A stretch of 64,000 nucleotides of DNA from Candidatus Obscuribacter sp. (GCA_021772095.1 JADYXR010000197.1:1-64000); one strand, 5' to 3'; positions 49,109 to 59,034 are shown, counted from the stretch's first letter. Made by a program: numbers and translations. The notes: a model not told the origin generated them from the sequence alone.

Positions 49109-52100
49109 TTATTGAGCCCAAGCAGTCTTCCGAGGACGGAACACTTGTTGATAATCGCCGCCTCTGCCGCGCAGTTGCATTGTAACTGCGGTGGTCTTGA
49201 GCAGGTGCTCGGCAACTTTCTTGTCTTGAGGATGTTTGGACTGAAGCAGATGTTTCAACGGCTTCACAGCGCTAACCGCATGAGGAACGTTGAATTCGGC
49301 AGTGAACGCCTTCAATCCGTTGTTCAGATCGCGGCTTGTGATGCCACGGTAGCCAATCATCTGCGCCGGGTTAACGTCTTCGAAACCGCGGGCATTGCTG
49401 CTGGTGACGAATACGTGTTGACCAGGCGACAGCGTTATCGACTTTCCGTTAGCAACGATCTCGATTGCGCCTTTGCGGACGTCATCCAGATCGTAAACAG
49501 CCATGCCGTCTGCAAACGCCATTACAAGAGCGAGTGATTTTGCACCGACCTTGATTTGCCCGACCGGTGTGTTGATTACCGTGTCGGTTGATGGCGCGAC
49601 AACCAGCGTTCCTCTGTGCAGTGTGGCAACTTTCGGTCCGCCAACGTTGGCGCTTATCGAGCCGACTAGTGGTTGACCTTTAGTTGCTTGCTGCACCGCG
49701 GATGGTGCCTCACCGGCAGCAGGATATTCCAGTTCTGCTCCGGCAGTGTCGTCACCTGAAACAGTGACGTCGCCGAAGACGCGAGCGGGAATTTGACCGT
49801 TAGACAGTTCTGTGTCGCTTATCCAACCATCTTTCTGGGCCGGAGCGAAGTTGATGGCGGATTGAGTTCCACTGAGTGCGGCTGTGAGAGTGGCGAAGTT
49901 AGTCAGTGTGTTGCTCGATGACGCTACTTCGTTGCTCGCCAATTGAATGTTGTTGGCAGGCAGCGCTGGAGCGCTCATTGATGAAGAAGCTGATGAAATC
50001 AACGGGCTGGTTGCTGGTGCGAGAAGTTGATTTGCACGATTTGATCCACTGTCAGTAGTTGGCACCGCATCTGGTTGCGAAACAATTCCGTTGATGATAG
50101 GCAAAGAATTATCTCTGGTCAGAGGAGTCGAGCTGACTGGCGGGTCGGCGTGAATCAAGACGTTACCACCCAAGAGGATGGCACTCGCTGGTTTCGTGCC
50201 TGTATCAAATACGATGTCGGCGCCGATGTTTTCCATTGTGTTGTTCGGTGCCAGAGCTGTGATGCCGTTAGCGCCAAAGAATGTTTGACCGCCACCACTT
50301 TGTGTGCCGATTACGACATTGGCGGGAGGAGTAGTGTTGGTTGGGGCGCCTGGCGTGGCTGTGGCGAAGATCCGGATTGCACCGTTGCCATTGACGCCTA
50401 TACCCGGCGTGTTGGCAAAGGTCTGAATTGTAGAACCTGCACCGATCGATATAGCTGCAGTTTTCCCAGCCTTGGCGGCGGAATTCTGGAGCGTGATTTG
50501 TGCAAGCCCAGCTGCTGGGTTGGCGAGTTCTGCTACTTGGATGATACTGTTGGTGTTTGTAGCCAGAGTGCCTACCGATGTAGTCACAGTGATCGAGCCA
50601 TTTTCAGTTTGTATGTTATTGAGCAGAAGTGAGCCGGCAGCGTCCAGGCTAAAGTCGCCGCCAGAGCTTGAATTGAAGACGGTCAACGGCAATTTCTTTG
50701 AGGCCGCTGCGTCGATAGCCACAATGCCTGCGCCGTTTGTATTGGCCGATAAACCAGCGCTGCTTATGACCAGGTTGTTAGCCAGGTTACCGATGTCGCC
50801 ACCATCAGTCGAAAGTGTGACCAATGTTTTGGCGCTCACGATACCGCCACTAGTCACCAGGATATCGCCCCCTCCGTCTACATCAATTTCCACGACACCA
50901 GTAGCCTTCGCGCTTCCGATGCTGAAGCCGGTCGAGACGATATTGTTGCCTGTCGTGCTGACGAGTTTGATACCGGTTGGCGTCAGTATTGCAGAGTTGA
51001 TTGACAATGAGCCTTCTGTTTCGAGTGTGAATTGACCTCGGGCGGTGGTGCCAATCAGGTTTAAATTAGCTACGTTAGTGTTCTCGATATACGCATTGCT
51101 GCCTCCGTTGACGGTGAGGTTGTTGGTTTCTGTTTCTACAAAACTAGCTGAAGATCCTACACTCCCACTTGACGAGGTAAACACCACATTCGATGCCAGG
51201 ATTAAACCTCCACCGTTCGTGATATTTCCGGTGCTGGTAGTTAGGAACGCAGAACCTCCGCCATTACTCACATCGATATCACCGCTTACGATGATGTTTC
51301 CTTTCGATTGCGTTGTGATGTTCACACCGTTGATCGCGAAAACGTCATTGACGTTAACGGTGCTGGCGCTGAGAAGTGTGAAAGAACCAACTCTAAGTGC
51401 GGCTGCCCCGGAGTTTTGTAGGGTGAGTCCGGTTTTGCCGATGTTGACTATGTTGATTTCGGGTCCGAGTGTATCTACATTAAGATCGCGTGTGTCGACA
51501 ACTATTGGCGCGTCGATTGTTCCGAGGCTGGCGTTGCCTCGTCCTACTTGTCCTGCGTTGTTATCGTCACTCAAGTTAATTACGTCTGCGACCAGAACTC
51601 CACCCGCGATTATGCCACCGACTCCGCCGTTTTCCGAGGACGCCAAGGTCAACGTTCCGATTCGGCCGAATGCGGATTTGATGTCGCCAAGCAGAATAAT
51701 TTGACCGCTTGTTGAGGTGACAGGGTCTGTTTGCAGGTTAAATGTTTTGCCATTTCCTGCAGAGGATTCTGAGACGTTGATTACTCCGTTCGATAGAACG
51801 AAAACGTTTCCTTGAGTGTTAGCAGCAACAGTGGTTGCCTCTATGTTTAAAGGATTGCCTGTGTTTTGACCGATGTCTCCGAAACCTAATCCGAAGATAC
51901 CATCCGCTTCGTTTACATCAGCCAGTGTAACTAGCGTAGCGATCAATCTGGCGGTGCCGTTGGTGCGAATTCCTCCGGTGCCTCCAGCCGCTTCTGAAGA
52001 AGTTAGACGTATTTCGGCGAGCGTACCGCTTTGTGCGGTGATTAAACCATTGTTGGCTATGGTGATGCGGCCGTCGCCATTGCCATCAGCCTGAGTCGTA

Positions 52101-54361
52101 ACGCTGAAGATAAGCCCGTTACCGGCGGTGCCACCAGGAGTAGTGCCGTTTCCTAAGTTAACGGAGCCTATGTTGTTGACGGTAACGTTGCCTCCGCTGT
52201 TCAATATAAGCTCGTTGGCTTCGGTCAATATTCCCGTAGATTTTTTGCCACTGCCCACGCCACCAGTTCCTGTTGTGATAGTGACGGTGTCGCCTTCGAT
52301 TCTGCCCGTTCCTTTTTGCAGCAGTCCTCCGACCCCAGCACTTGCGACAGCCGTGACGTCAGCTCCGGATGCATGGATTGAACCCGTGAACTGAATTGAA
52401 CTGCCTGTAAATGTAAGGTCCGCGACATCTCTTTCGAAATCGACCACGCCCACTCTTGCACCTGCGGCGTTATACGTGATGGCAGCGCCCGTTGTGGTTT
52501 CAGGCTGGGCTGCGTACAACAAAACGTCTCCGGAGTTGCCGCCTGAAACAGGGTCTGCCGCGGTACTAATGGTACCGACATTGATGGCAGCCGATTTTGT
52601 TGATGCAGCGGAATTGCCCGCAATGATGGTCACAGTCCCTGAATTGCCATATAAACTCGAGGTGTCGATCGAAAGACGCGCCTCGGGGAATTTGACGAAT
52701 CCGTTTGTCGTGTTTGTTGAGAAGGCTGCAAGAACGACATTGCCGCCGTTCTCTTGCTGGTTGCCTGAGTTCGGCAAGTTTGAGCTGGTATCGATCAGCG
52801 CACCGAGGTAACTGCTGCCGCTTAAATCAATGTTGCCGCCGAGCCCACCAGTGAAATTAACAGTTGCCGTCTGCCCTACGCCAATCGGGGTTCCTGGCGT
52901 TGGAAGTCCGGTGGTGTCCGTTCCCGAATTCGTCACCAGTGCGCCTGCGACCAGTGTGATGTTGGTGCTAGGTGTCGCTGTCGCCCCGGTTGAGTTATAT
53001 GTGCTGATGAACGCATTGCCGGTTGCGGTGATGTTGCCGGCTGCAAGGATTGTTATGTCTTCGCGGGCAATTACGGCACCATTAATGACGATATCGCCCG
53101 TGGTATTAACAAAGGTCGGATCGCCTGTGAGGCAGTTGTCGCCGAGTGTGAGCGTTCCACCTGAAGTGAATATGTGAGCTGCCAGACCGGTGGTATTCAG
53201 CTCTCCTGTGATTTCATCGACATTGGTCGTAATAGTTCCGCCGCCGCCGTAGACGTTTAAGTTCTTCGAATCATATGTGCCACCAGTCATGGTGGTGTCG
53301 TTCAAATCGGTGTATGCCAGGTCGCGAACATTGATGTCGCCTTGAAGCGCGTTGAAACTGCCGCCGACGCCGTTGATTGTGAGATCAGAAGCCAGTTGCG
53401 AGGCTGCGATGTTCAAATTGCCATCGGATGCGGTCAAGGCACCGCTGTTGTTCAAATTGCCATTGCCGGCGAAGATGTTGAGATCGCCGCTTTGTGCGGT
53501 GATGCTTCCGGAGTTATTAACGCCACCATATGCGGAGGCAGTGGTGAGGGCACCGCTGCTGGTGATCGTTCCTGCGTTGTTGAAATTATTTTCGGCAACC
53601 AGAGTCAAATCGACGTTCTTGACTGTGCCCTTCAAGTCTTGAAGGAACGAACCGTTCAGATCGGTCGAGATGCTGCCGCCGTTGTTGATATCGTCAGCCG
53701 AGATGACGCCGCCTCTTACCTTGTTGTCTGTGGACAATGCATAAATAGATCCAAGGTTGGTCAGATCGCCCGACAAATTGATGGACTTGTTATTGGCGAA
53801 ATTGTTGACTGCTGAAACGCTTTGAGGAATTACCAGGTCATTGACATGACGTGCCGCAGAGTTGAGCGAGAAAGAGCCACCGCTAGCGGTGCCTTCGGAG
53901 CTTACGTTAAGCGACTGAGGACTTTGAGTCAGCACCTGTTGAATCGCTACATATTGGGCGGCAGTGACTTGATCGCCGGCTGCGAATGTTTGTTGATTGC
54001 CGCCTGCATTGATGGTGACGCTTTCGACGCCTCGGAAGATTTTGGAACCGAGTTCGATGTTTCTTACTGATGAGGAGAGGTCCAAATCGAGTCTGCGTGA
54101 ATCGAGACCGGTGGTATTTCTTTGAACGTGGTTGTTAAAGGCTTGCGTGAAGCCATTTGGAACTTGATTGAAACTGGCTCCCCGTCCGCTGTTTCGGCTG
54201 CCCGCGTTGAAATCTTTCCATCCTCGAACTGCGTCATCGCTGTTGGCCGCGAAGCATGGGCTCATGGAAAATAGCAGGCAGGTTCCGGTAGTTATCCTTA
54301 TGAAGTCCTTGTTTAGCAGAAGGCTATGCGCCATAGCCGGTCTTGCTGGTTTAATCGCCAT
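49109..54361 (-). CDS. Giant filamentous-haemagglutinin-like adhesin with FecR-like C-terminal module
   Basis: The protein has 1750 residues. The signal region is about 1-39 (ITTGTCLLFSMSPCFAANSD). Nearly all of the next 1400 residues consist of short Gly/Asn/Thr-rich beta-helix strands (NNGGSISTDLNGS, GNLNNSGALTASDGNLNIAA, TTGDIVINGAVIAREDITIL), as in FHA-type adhesins. A Ser/Thr/Asn/Pro-rich linker follows near 1430-1510. The last 200 residues are different: a FecR-like domain (VNTPVGQIKVGAKSLAL, MAVYDLDDVRKGAIEIVANG, LSPGQHVFVTS), then a helical tail (FTAEFNVPHAVSAVKPLKHL). The same module ends the gene at the right edge. There is no autotransporter barrel and no TpsB-type transporter gene nearby, so the export route to the surface is unknown. 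Confidence 0.87.
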   Translation of the reverse strand: MAIKPARPAMAHSLLLNKDFIRITTGTCLLFSMSPCFAANSDDAVRGWKDFNAGSRNSGRGASFNQVPNGFTQAFNNHVQRNTTGLDSRRLDLDLSSSVRNIELGSKIFRGVESVTINAGGNQQTFAAGDQVTAAQYVAIQQVLTQSPQSLNVSSEGTASGGSFSLNSAARHVNDLVIPQSVSAVNNFANNKSINLSGDLTNLGSIYALSTDNKVRGGVISADDINNGGSISTDLNGSFLQDLKGTVKNVDLTLVAENNFNNAGTITSSGALTTASAYGGVNNSGSITAQSGDLNIFAGNGNLNNSGALTASDGNLNIAASQLASDLTINGVGGSFNALQGDINVRDLAYTDLNDTTMTGGTYDSKNLNVYGGGGTITTNVDEITGELNTTGLAAHIFTSGGTLTLGDNCLTGDPTFVNTTGDIVINGAVIAREDITILAAGNITATGNAFISTYNSTGATATPSTNITLVAGALVTNSGTDTTGLPTPGTPIGVGQTATVNFTGGLGGNIDLSGSSYLGALIDTSSNLPNSGNQQENGGNVVLAAFSTNTTNGFVKFPEARLSIDTSSLYGNSGTVTIIAGNSAASTKSAAINVGTISTAADPVSGGNSGDVLLYAAQPETTTGAAITYNAAGARVGVVDFERDVADLTFTGSSIQFTGSIHASGADVTAVASAGVGGLLQKGTGRIEGDTVTITTGTGGVGSGKKSTGILTEANELILNSGGNVTVNNIGSVNLGNGTTPGGTAGNGLIFSVTTQADGNGDGRITIANNGLITAQSGTLAEIRLTSSEAAGGTGGIRTNGTARLIATLVTLADVNEADGIFGLGFGDIGQNTGNPLNIEATTVAANTQGNVFVLSNGVINVSESSAGNGKTFNLQTDPVTSTSGQIILLGDIKSAFGRIGTLTLASSENGGVGGIIAGGVLVADVINLSDDNNAGQVGRGNASLGTIDAPIVVDTRDLNVDTLGPEINIVNIGKTGLTLQNSGAAALRVGSFTLLSASTVNVNDVFAINGVNITTQSKGNIIVSGDIDVSNGGGSAFLTTSTGNITNGGGLILASNVVFTSSSGSVGSSASFVETETNNLTVNGGSNAYIENTNVANLNLIGTTARGQFTLETEGSLSINSAILTPTGIKLVSTTGNNIVSTGFSIGSAKATGVVEIDVDGGGDILVTSGGIVSAKTLVTLSTDGGDIGNLANNLVISSAGLSANTNGAGIVAIDAAASKKLPLTVFNSSSGGDFSLDAAGSLLLNNIQTENGSITVTTSVGTLATNTNSIIQVAELANPAAGLAQITLQNSAAKAGKTAAISIGAGSTIQTFANTPGIGVNGNGAIRIFATATPGAPTNTTPPANVVIGTQSGGGQTFFGANGITALAPNNTMENIGADIVFDTGTKPASAILLGGNVLIHADPPVSSTPLTRDNSLPIINGIVSQPDAVPTTDSGSNRANQLLAPATSPLISSASSSMSAPALPANNIQLASNEVASSSNTLTNFATLTAALSGTQSAINFAPAQKDGWISDTELSNGQIPARVFGDVTVSGDDTAGAELEYPAAGEAPSAVQQATKGQPLVGSISANVGGPKVATLHRGTLVVAPSTDTVINTPVGQIKVGAKSLALVMAFADGMAVYDLDDVRKGAIEIVANGKSITLSPGQHVFVTSSNARGFEDVNPAQMIGYRGITSRDLNNGLKAFTAEFNVPHAVSAVKPLKHLLQSKHPQDKKVAEHLLKTTAVTMQLRGRGGDYQQVFRPRKTAWAQ

Positions 54362-54822
54362 ATAAAATCCACTCTTGGTAGTTCAATCACTAAGTAGTCA
54401 AGCTAAATCAGACAAGCCACATGCCCGTTTTTCAACGACTGCGGTTCGCCCGTCGGGATTCAGTTTGAATGGTTACCTGCTGCTGACTTCTTGTGTTGGG
54501 AAGTCCAACGCAAAGCCAGTCACGGCTAACCGTCAGGTTTACCTTAACTGGCAGATCGTATCCGAAATTTAGTTAATGTGTCTACTGATCGAGGATGAAT
54601 TCCCAATTTTGCCGCGAAATGAAAGTCTGGCGAAGATAGCGCGACGGATTGAGACCGCACACTGCTACATGCGACACTGCGATATTTCGATGCGTGAAAT
54701 TTGAATACCAAAACTTTATAAGGCATCAACACGTTATTCAGTTGTTGGCATCTACAAACGCATTTTCGTTTCGTTCTGAAGCAGCCAAACATTTGTCGAC
54801 GTTCGAAACGAATTTTTCAAAA
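54362..54822. other. Intergenic region upstream of the giant adhesin
   Basis: In these 461 bp I see no gene. A minus-strand 82-codon frame at 54544-54792 has no RBS and a Cys/Ser/Arg-rich translation. A plus-strand segment at 54475-54552 can fold into a three-way junction containing ACGCAAAGCC; see the separate observation. The adhesin promoter should lie here but is not placed. Confidence 0.4.
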
Positions 54823-55815
54823 TCAGTTGTTCATGGTCAGAACAATTTTTCCTGTTGATTTTCTGCTCTCAAGCATTTCATGAGCTTTGGCTGCGTCTTC
54901 GAGCGGAAACTCTTTATACACACTCAACTTCAACCAGCCTTCTCTTATCGCTGAAGTGACATCGTTTGCACGCATTAACAGCTCGTCTCTATCGAGTAGA
55001 TAGTTGAACAGAGTGCCACCACAAACGCTGACTGATTTTTGTTGGAAAAGATTTGGGCTGACTGGTTCGGCGCGGCCGCTGGCGGAACCGAAGATTACGA
55101 CGGTGCCTCTGAGCGCCACCGCTTCTAAATCGCCAGGGAAAGTGTCTTTGCCGACGCCATCGATTATCAACTCCGCGCCACTATCTGCGGTGATGCGTTT
55201 TACTTCAGTGACAAAATCTTGGCTCGAATAATTGATCACGTGGTCACAACCAGCTTCCGTTGCCAGTTTCGCTTTTTCAGCAGTGGAAACGGTTCCGATA
55301 ACTTGGGCGCCTAAATGCTTCGCCCATTGGCATAGCAAGAGTCCCATGCCGCCGGCTGCGGCGTGAATCAAAACCGTCATGTTTGGTTTTGGCTTCTTAT
55401 ATTCATTAATCAGATAGTGCGCGGTCATTCCCTGGAGCGGGAAGGCGGCGCCTTCGGCGAATGACATCGATTCGGGCAGCGGAACCAACTTGGCAGCGTC
55501 CACGATGGCAGCTTCGGCGTACGCGCCGGGCTGACCGGTGTACGCGACGCGGTCGCCGACTTTGACTTCAGTGACGTCGGCGGCGATTGCTTCGACCACT
55601 CCCGACGCTTCTAAGCCCGGTGTGGTGGGCAATTCGGTAGGATAATCACCGCGCCGGCGATAGATGTCGATGAAATTGAGCCCGGCTGCATGAATGCGGA
55701 CGCGCGCCTGTCCCGGTCCGGGAGGCGGCAGTGTGATTTTTTGCACTTGCAGAACTTCTGGTCCGCCAAACTGCTCAATTCGAATGGCGCGTACTTCGAC
55801 TGTATTATCGGTCAC
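54823..55815 (-). CDS. NADPH:quinone oxidoreductase (zeta-crystallin type)
   Basis: This 330-residue medium-chain reductase without zinc reduces quinones or enones with NADPH. Family segments are RIEQFGGPEVLQVQKITLPP, GLNFIDIYRRRGDYP, PGLEASGVVEAI and GDRVAYTGQPGAYAEA. The nucleotide site is HAAAGGMGLLLCQWAKHLGA, and DGVGKDTFPGDLEAVALRGT and a final STGKIVLTM follow. The structural-zinc cysteines of alcohol dehydrogenases are absent. I use the GTG at 55813-55815, which has AAGGAG six bases upstream. An ATG at 55839 would place that RBS inside the gene. It is divergent from the GT-C-like gene with 82 bp between them. Confidence 0.9.
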   Translation of the reverse strand: MTDNTVEVRAIRIEQFGGPEVLQVQKITLPPPGPGQARVRIHAAGLNFIDIYRRRGDYPTELPTTPGLEASGVVEAIAADVTEVKVGDRVAYTGQPGAYAEAAIVDAAKLVPLPESMSFAEGAAFPLQGMTAHYLINEYKKPKPNMTVLIHAAAGGMGLLLCQWAKHLGAQVIGTVSTAEKAKLATEAGCDHVINYSSQDFVTEVKRITADSGAELIIDGVGKDTFPGDLEAVALRGTVVIFGSASGRAEPVSPNLFQQKSVSVCGGTLFNYLLDRDELLMRANDVTSAIREGWLKLSVYKEFPLEDAAKAHEMLESRKSTGKIVLTMNN

Positions 55816-55897
55816 CTTGCACTCCTTTTGGTCGAACATTGTTCGCTTCTGGCAATAGTGATCTTAAGCTGTTGATTGCGTGGAATAGTTTTGAGTA

Positions 55898-58888
55898 ATG
55901 CCAAAAGTTAACAAAGCAAATATTCGACTGGCGATCCAGATGGTAATTCTTCTGGCCGTCGTGCTCTTCAGCTACTCGCCGTCGCTGGATAGTTTTTTCG
56001 TTGCTGACGACATCTGGCAAGTCAATTTTGCTCACAAGGTTTTTGAAGGTCGAACTGAACTAATCTGGCGCAATTTCACGAGTAACTATCTCCAGCTTCC
56101 GAGCTTTGATTTTTATCGACCGTTGCTCGGATTCACATTTTTGTTTGACTATTTTTTCTACGGAACGAATGCAGTCGGATATCACGTTACGAGCGTGATG
56201 CTCTATTTAAGCGCGGTTGCGTTGATTTTCATTCTAGTAAGAGTGATGACTCGAACGTGGCCGGACTTCAATTCTTCGTGGGCTGCGTTTTTCTCTGCGT
56301 TGTTGTTTGCGGTGACACCTCTTCACGTAGAGGATGTGTCGTGGATTTCCGGTCGCGCGGATTTGCTGGCGGCGCCGTTTTACTTGATTGCGTTTATCTT
56401 GTTTGTGAAAAGTCACCAGAGTGGTGGCAATCGTCGGTTGTACTTTTTCTCGCTGGTTAGTTTTGGACTCGCGCTTTTGAGTAAGGAAATTTCGGTTGGG
56501 CTTCCGGCGATTGTGGCGGCTTATGCGTTTATTTGGCCGGAGGAAGAAAAGTTCGGTGAACCGCTGGCGAAGTCAAAAACGGTAGCGAAGAAAGTTGAGA
56601 ATAAAGAAACTGCGGTTGAAACTCAGAAGGAAGTTGAAGATGAAACTGCAACAGCGAGCGCGGAAAAAGGCGTTAAGAAGCCTGTAGGGAGTGCTGTCAG
56701 CGCCAGGCAAGCGGCGCATTACGAGCGCGCTATAAAGAAAGGGAAGAAGAAAAGTAAGAAGAAACCTGGTGGTGCGACTACAGCAAAAGACGCTAGTGCT
56801 TCGAGCGAAAGTGCGGGATCTGGTGAAACCACTGGTGGTGCCAGTAGCGGTTCTGGCGAGGATGGGAGTGCTGGTACGAGTGCTAGTACGAGTGCTAGTA
56901 CTGGTTCGAGTAAAGGTTCGAGTACTGGTTCGAGAACAGGTTCGAGTACAGGTTCGAGCACTGGTTCAAGTACTGGCTCAGGTCCTGGTGCGAGCGCGAG
57001 TGCTGGTGCGGGTGAAACCAAGGCGGGGAAAACGAATGTCACCGGTTCGTCTGGAGCTTCGGACGAAGCGGTCTCATCTGTCGGCGATACAGTCGGTGAA
57101 CGATGGACGTTGATGCGTCGTTTCAAATTGGCTTTCAAAGTGACCTGGCCGTTCGGAATAATTGGAGTCGTATATTTACTGATAAGACTCAAAGTTTTAG
57201 GTACGTTCATCGGTGGTTATGGCGGCATGATGGGCGGCGCGCTCGATCGCCATCTGCTATTGCGATGGTTTGATCCGGTCAATTTATATCGCATTCTGTT
57301 GCCGTTTCCAGCAAGCATCAGTCCCGGTCAGACTCCGCAATGGATTCTCCTGATATGTTTAGTCACTTGCATTTGCATCATCCTGATTCGCTTAATGGCG
57401 CAAGCGCGTCCATTCTCATGGCTGCTCTTTCTGTGCATATGGATGACGAGTGCGGTTCTGCCATTGGCAAAACTGTGGGGCATTGGTCTGGAGCTAGAGA
57501 CTAGTCGCCTACTTTTCTTTTACACGATGGGCTATTCGATACTATGGCCGGTGCTGCTGTTTTATCCGCCAAAGGCTGACGCGAAATATAGACTGCCTGC
57601 GGAAGCTAATCGAAACCTGGGAATCGTCAGCGCCGGCATCTTCTTAGTGATGACGGTTACGATGACTTGGGCGACGTTCAAAACCAACAACTTCTGGTAT
57701 ACTGCCGGCCACGAACTCAAAAAAATATGGCGTGATACCGTTCACATTGCCGAAGGATTGAACGGAAACGAGAAGGCGATGATTCTCGGCATACCCAAGG
57801 ATTACAAAGGCGCACACGTCAATTTCAACGGGTCGACTTTTCACCATATGCTTCGACCGCCGTTCACAACGACTGATTTGTCGAAGCGAGTTCTGACCTT
57901 TGAGCCGTTTATCATTGGTCCATTCGAAGTGGTCAACAGTCATCGATTCAAGGCGCTGTTGAACTCGCCTGGCGTCAAAGGGCCGTTTGTTTGGGACAGG
58001 CACGAAGCGAAGTTCACACCGATTGCATTCGGCGGAATGAGAAATCTGCCGGAGTCTTTGGCGTTACCGTTCCGCACCACTGATGATGCGCTCGTCGGCA
58101 AGAACGTGTGGAAATATCACGGCAAGGGCACGACGGAACTCAGAGGAAACGGCATGGTCATGCACCATACCGATGACGGCGCAGCGCTTCAGATCGACAA
58201 ATTGGATATCTCGCCTCTGGAATACGACTTTATCGAGTTCACCATCAGCGGTGCCCTGACGCAAAAGGATATGCGTATGCTTGTGCCGATGGCGGTCGGA
58301 TGGAATTCCATGTCGGTGAAGAAAGACCGCTTCGAAAACTGGTCTGTACTGGCTCTTAACGTTCCGAAGCTGAAAGAGAAAAATCAATTCAGACTGCAAC
58401 TCTCGCACTTCTGGCAGTTCTTTTCTGCTGGAACAATCAGATCGTTCGTAATCCGTTTATTCGAATCGGACACCATCGAAGTGAGCGATGTGCGCTTACT
58501 CAAGGGCGACAAATTGCTGCCGTTTGCGGGCGTAAAAGACCTTGAACCGCTCAATTCCGGTGAATATGTAATCAACGACGATCCCTTGATGTTCTTGTTT
58601 GACGGAACGAAAATTCCGAATGCTAGTTCGGTCGAAATTGAAATCACAAAACCAAACTTTTTCTTCGACAACTATTTGATGGGCACCAAAGAGTCCGCAG
58701 TCGCGCACACCCTGGGCGTCAACCTCGTCAGAGGCGCGACCATACTCAAGCCTGAACTCTTTAACGAACCAGCGTATTACGAGATTCGAGTACGTTGCCT
58801 CGATGCGCAGAAGCAACCCGTGGGCGTCTGGTCAGAAGCCGTCAGTGTTGTGAAAATGGGCGATGGTCTGGATACCTACCTTTTCTAA
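55898..58888 (+). CDS. Polytopic GT-C-like membrane protein with low-complexity insertion
   Basis: The protein has 996 residues. The N-terminal 220 residues contain about five transmembrane helices. An acidic pair, Asp37-Asp38 (FFVADDIW), lies in the first periplasmic loop, the usual place of the catalytic acid in GT-C/PMT-type glycosyltransferases. FDFYRPLLGFTFLFDYFFYG and LFAVTPLHVEDVSWISGRAD also fit that superfamily. A hydrophilic loop of about 190 residues follows: Lys/Glu-rich, then KKGKKKSKKKPGG, then Gly-Ser-Thr repeats. More helices lie near 420-590, and an extracytoplasmic C-terminal domain of about 390 residues follows. It probably acts in protein O-glycosylation or envelope polysaccharide work, using lipid-linked sugar. 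Donor and acceptor are unknown. Confidence 0.75.
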   Translation: MPKVNKANIRLAIQMVILLAVVLFSYSPSLDSFFVADDIWQVNFAHKVFEGRTELIWRNFTSNYLQLPSFDFYRPLLGFTFLFDYFFYGTNAVGYHVTSVMLYLSAVALIFILVRVMTRTWPDFNSSWAAFFSALLFAVTPLHVEDVSWISGRADLLAAPFYLIAFILFVKSHQSGGNRRLYFFSLVSFGLALLSKEISVGLPAIVAAYAFIWPEEEKFGEPLAKSKTVAKKVENKETAVETQKEVEDETATASAEKGVKKPVGSAVSARQAAHYERAIKKGKKKSKKKPGGATTAKDASASSESAGSGETTGGASSGSGEDGSAGTSASTSASTGSSKGSSTGSRTGSSTGSSTGSSTGSGPGASASAGAGETKAGKTNVTGSSGASDEAVSSVGDTVGERWTLMRRFKLAFKVTWPFGIIGVVYLLIRLKVLGTFIGGYGGMMGGALDRHLLLRWFDPVNLYRILLPFPASISPGQTPQWILLICLVTCICIILIRLMAQARPFSWLLFLCIWMTSAVLPLAKLWGIGLELETSRLLFFYTMGYSILWPVLLFYPPKADAKYRLPAEANRNLGIVSAGIFLVMTVTMTWATFKTNNFWYTAGHELKKIWRDTVHIAEGLNGNEKAMILGIPKDYKGAHVNFNGSTFHHMLRPPFTTTDLSKRVLTFEPFIIGPFEVVNSHRFKALLNSPGVKGPFVWDRHEAKFTPIAFGGMRNLPESLALPFRTTDDALVGKNVWKYHGKGTTELRGNGMVMHHTDDGAALQIDKLDISPLEYDFIEFTISGALTQKDMRMLVPMAVGWNSMSVKKDRFENWSVLALNVPKLKEKNQFRLQLSHFWQFFSAGTIRSFVIRLFESDTIEVSDVRLLKGDKLLPFAGVKDLEPLNSGEYVINDDPLMFLFDGTKIPNASSVEIEITKPNFFFDNYLMGTKESAVAHTLGVNLVRGATILKPELFNEPAYYEIRVRCLDAQKQPVGVWSEAVSVVKMGDGLDTYLF
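56903..56986 (+). repeat. 12-bp tandem repeat encoding Gly-Ser-Ser-Thr
   Basis: Seven 12-bp units of the type GGTTCGAGTACT follow each other with small changes and encode GSSK, GSST, GSRT, GSST, GSST, GSST and GSGP. The array sits inside the cytoplasmic loop of the GT-C-like protein and is prone to length variation by slippage. Confidence 0.85.
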
Positions 58889-58917
58889 TGGCAGGCTCGG
58901 CGAGTCAAAATTTTTCG

Positions 58918-58968
58918 TGTCCCATATATGGGACAGAAAAGACCAGTTTTGTCCCACATATGGGACAA
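58918..58968. repeat. Pair of GTCCC/GGGAC palindromes 32 bp apart
   Basis: TGTCCCATATATGGGACA (58918-58935) is a perfect 18-bp palindrome. TTGTCCC and GGGACAA around ACATAT (58949-58968) form a second one. Their centres are 32 bp apart, close to three helical turns. The pair lies 30 bp after the GT-C-like gene and before the shared terminator, between convergent genes. The same arms occur at 22406-22423. Confidence 0.8.
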
Positions 58969-58996
58969 GGCTCCTGAACCGTTCCGTCAAATACAA

Positions 58997-59034
58997 AAAA
59001 CGGAGAGCGGTTTTGCCCGCCCTCCGTTTTGTTT
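58997..59034. terminator. Bidirectional terminator between convergent genes
   Basis: AAAACGGAG (58997-59005) pairs with CTCCGTTTT (59022-59030), with a further GCGG/CCGC pairing inside. Both strands end in a T-run. It serves the GT-C-like gene and the right-hand adhesin gene. Confidence 0.85.

Noticed and set aside
50472..53177. Several long plus-strand frames antisense to the adhesins (here and at 59730-63512)
   Set aside because: Their Pro/Val/Ser/Thr-rich translations are the expected shadow of Gly/Asn/Thr repeat codons.
54544..54792. An 82-codon minus-strand frame upstream of the giant adhesin
   Set aside because: It has no RBS, and the translation looks random and rich in Ser, Arg and Cys.
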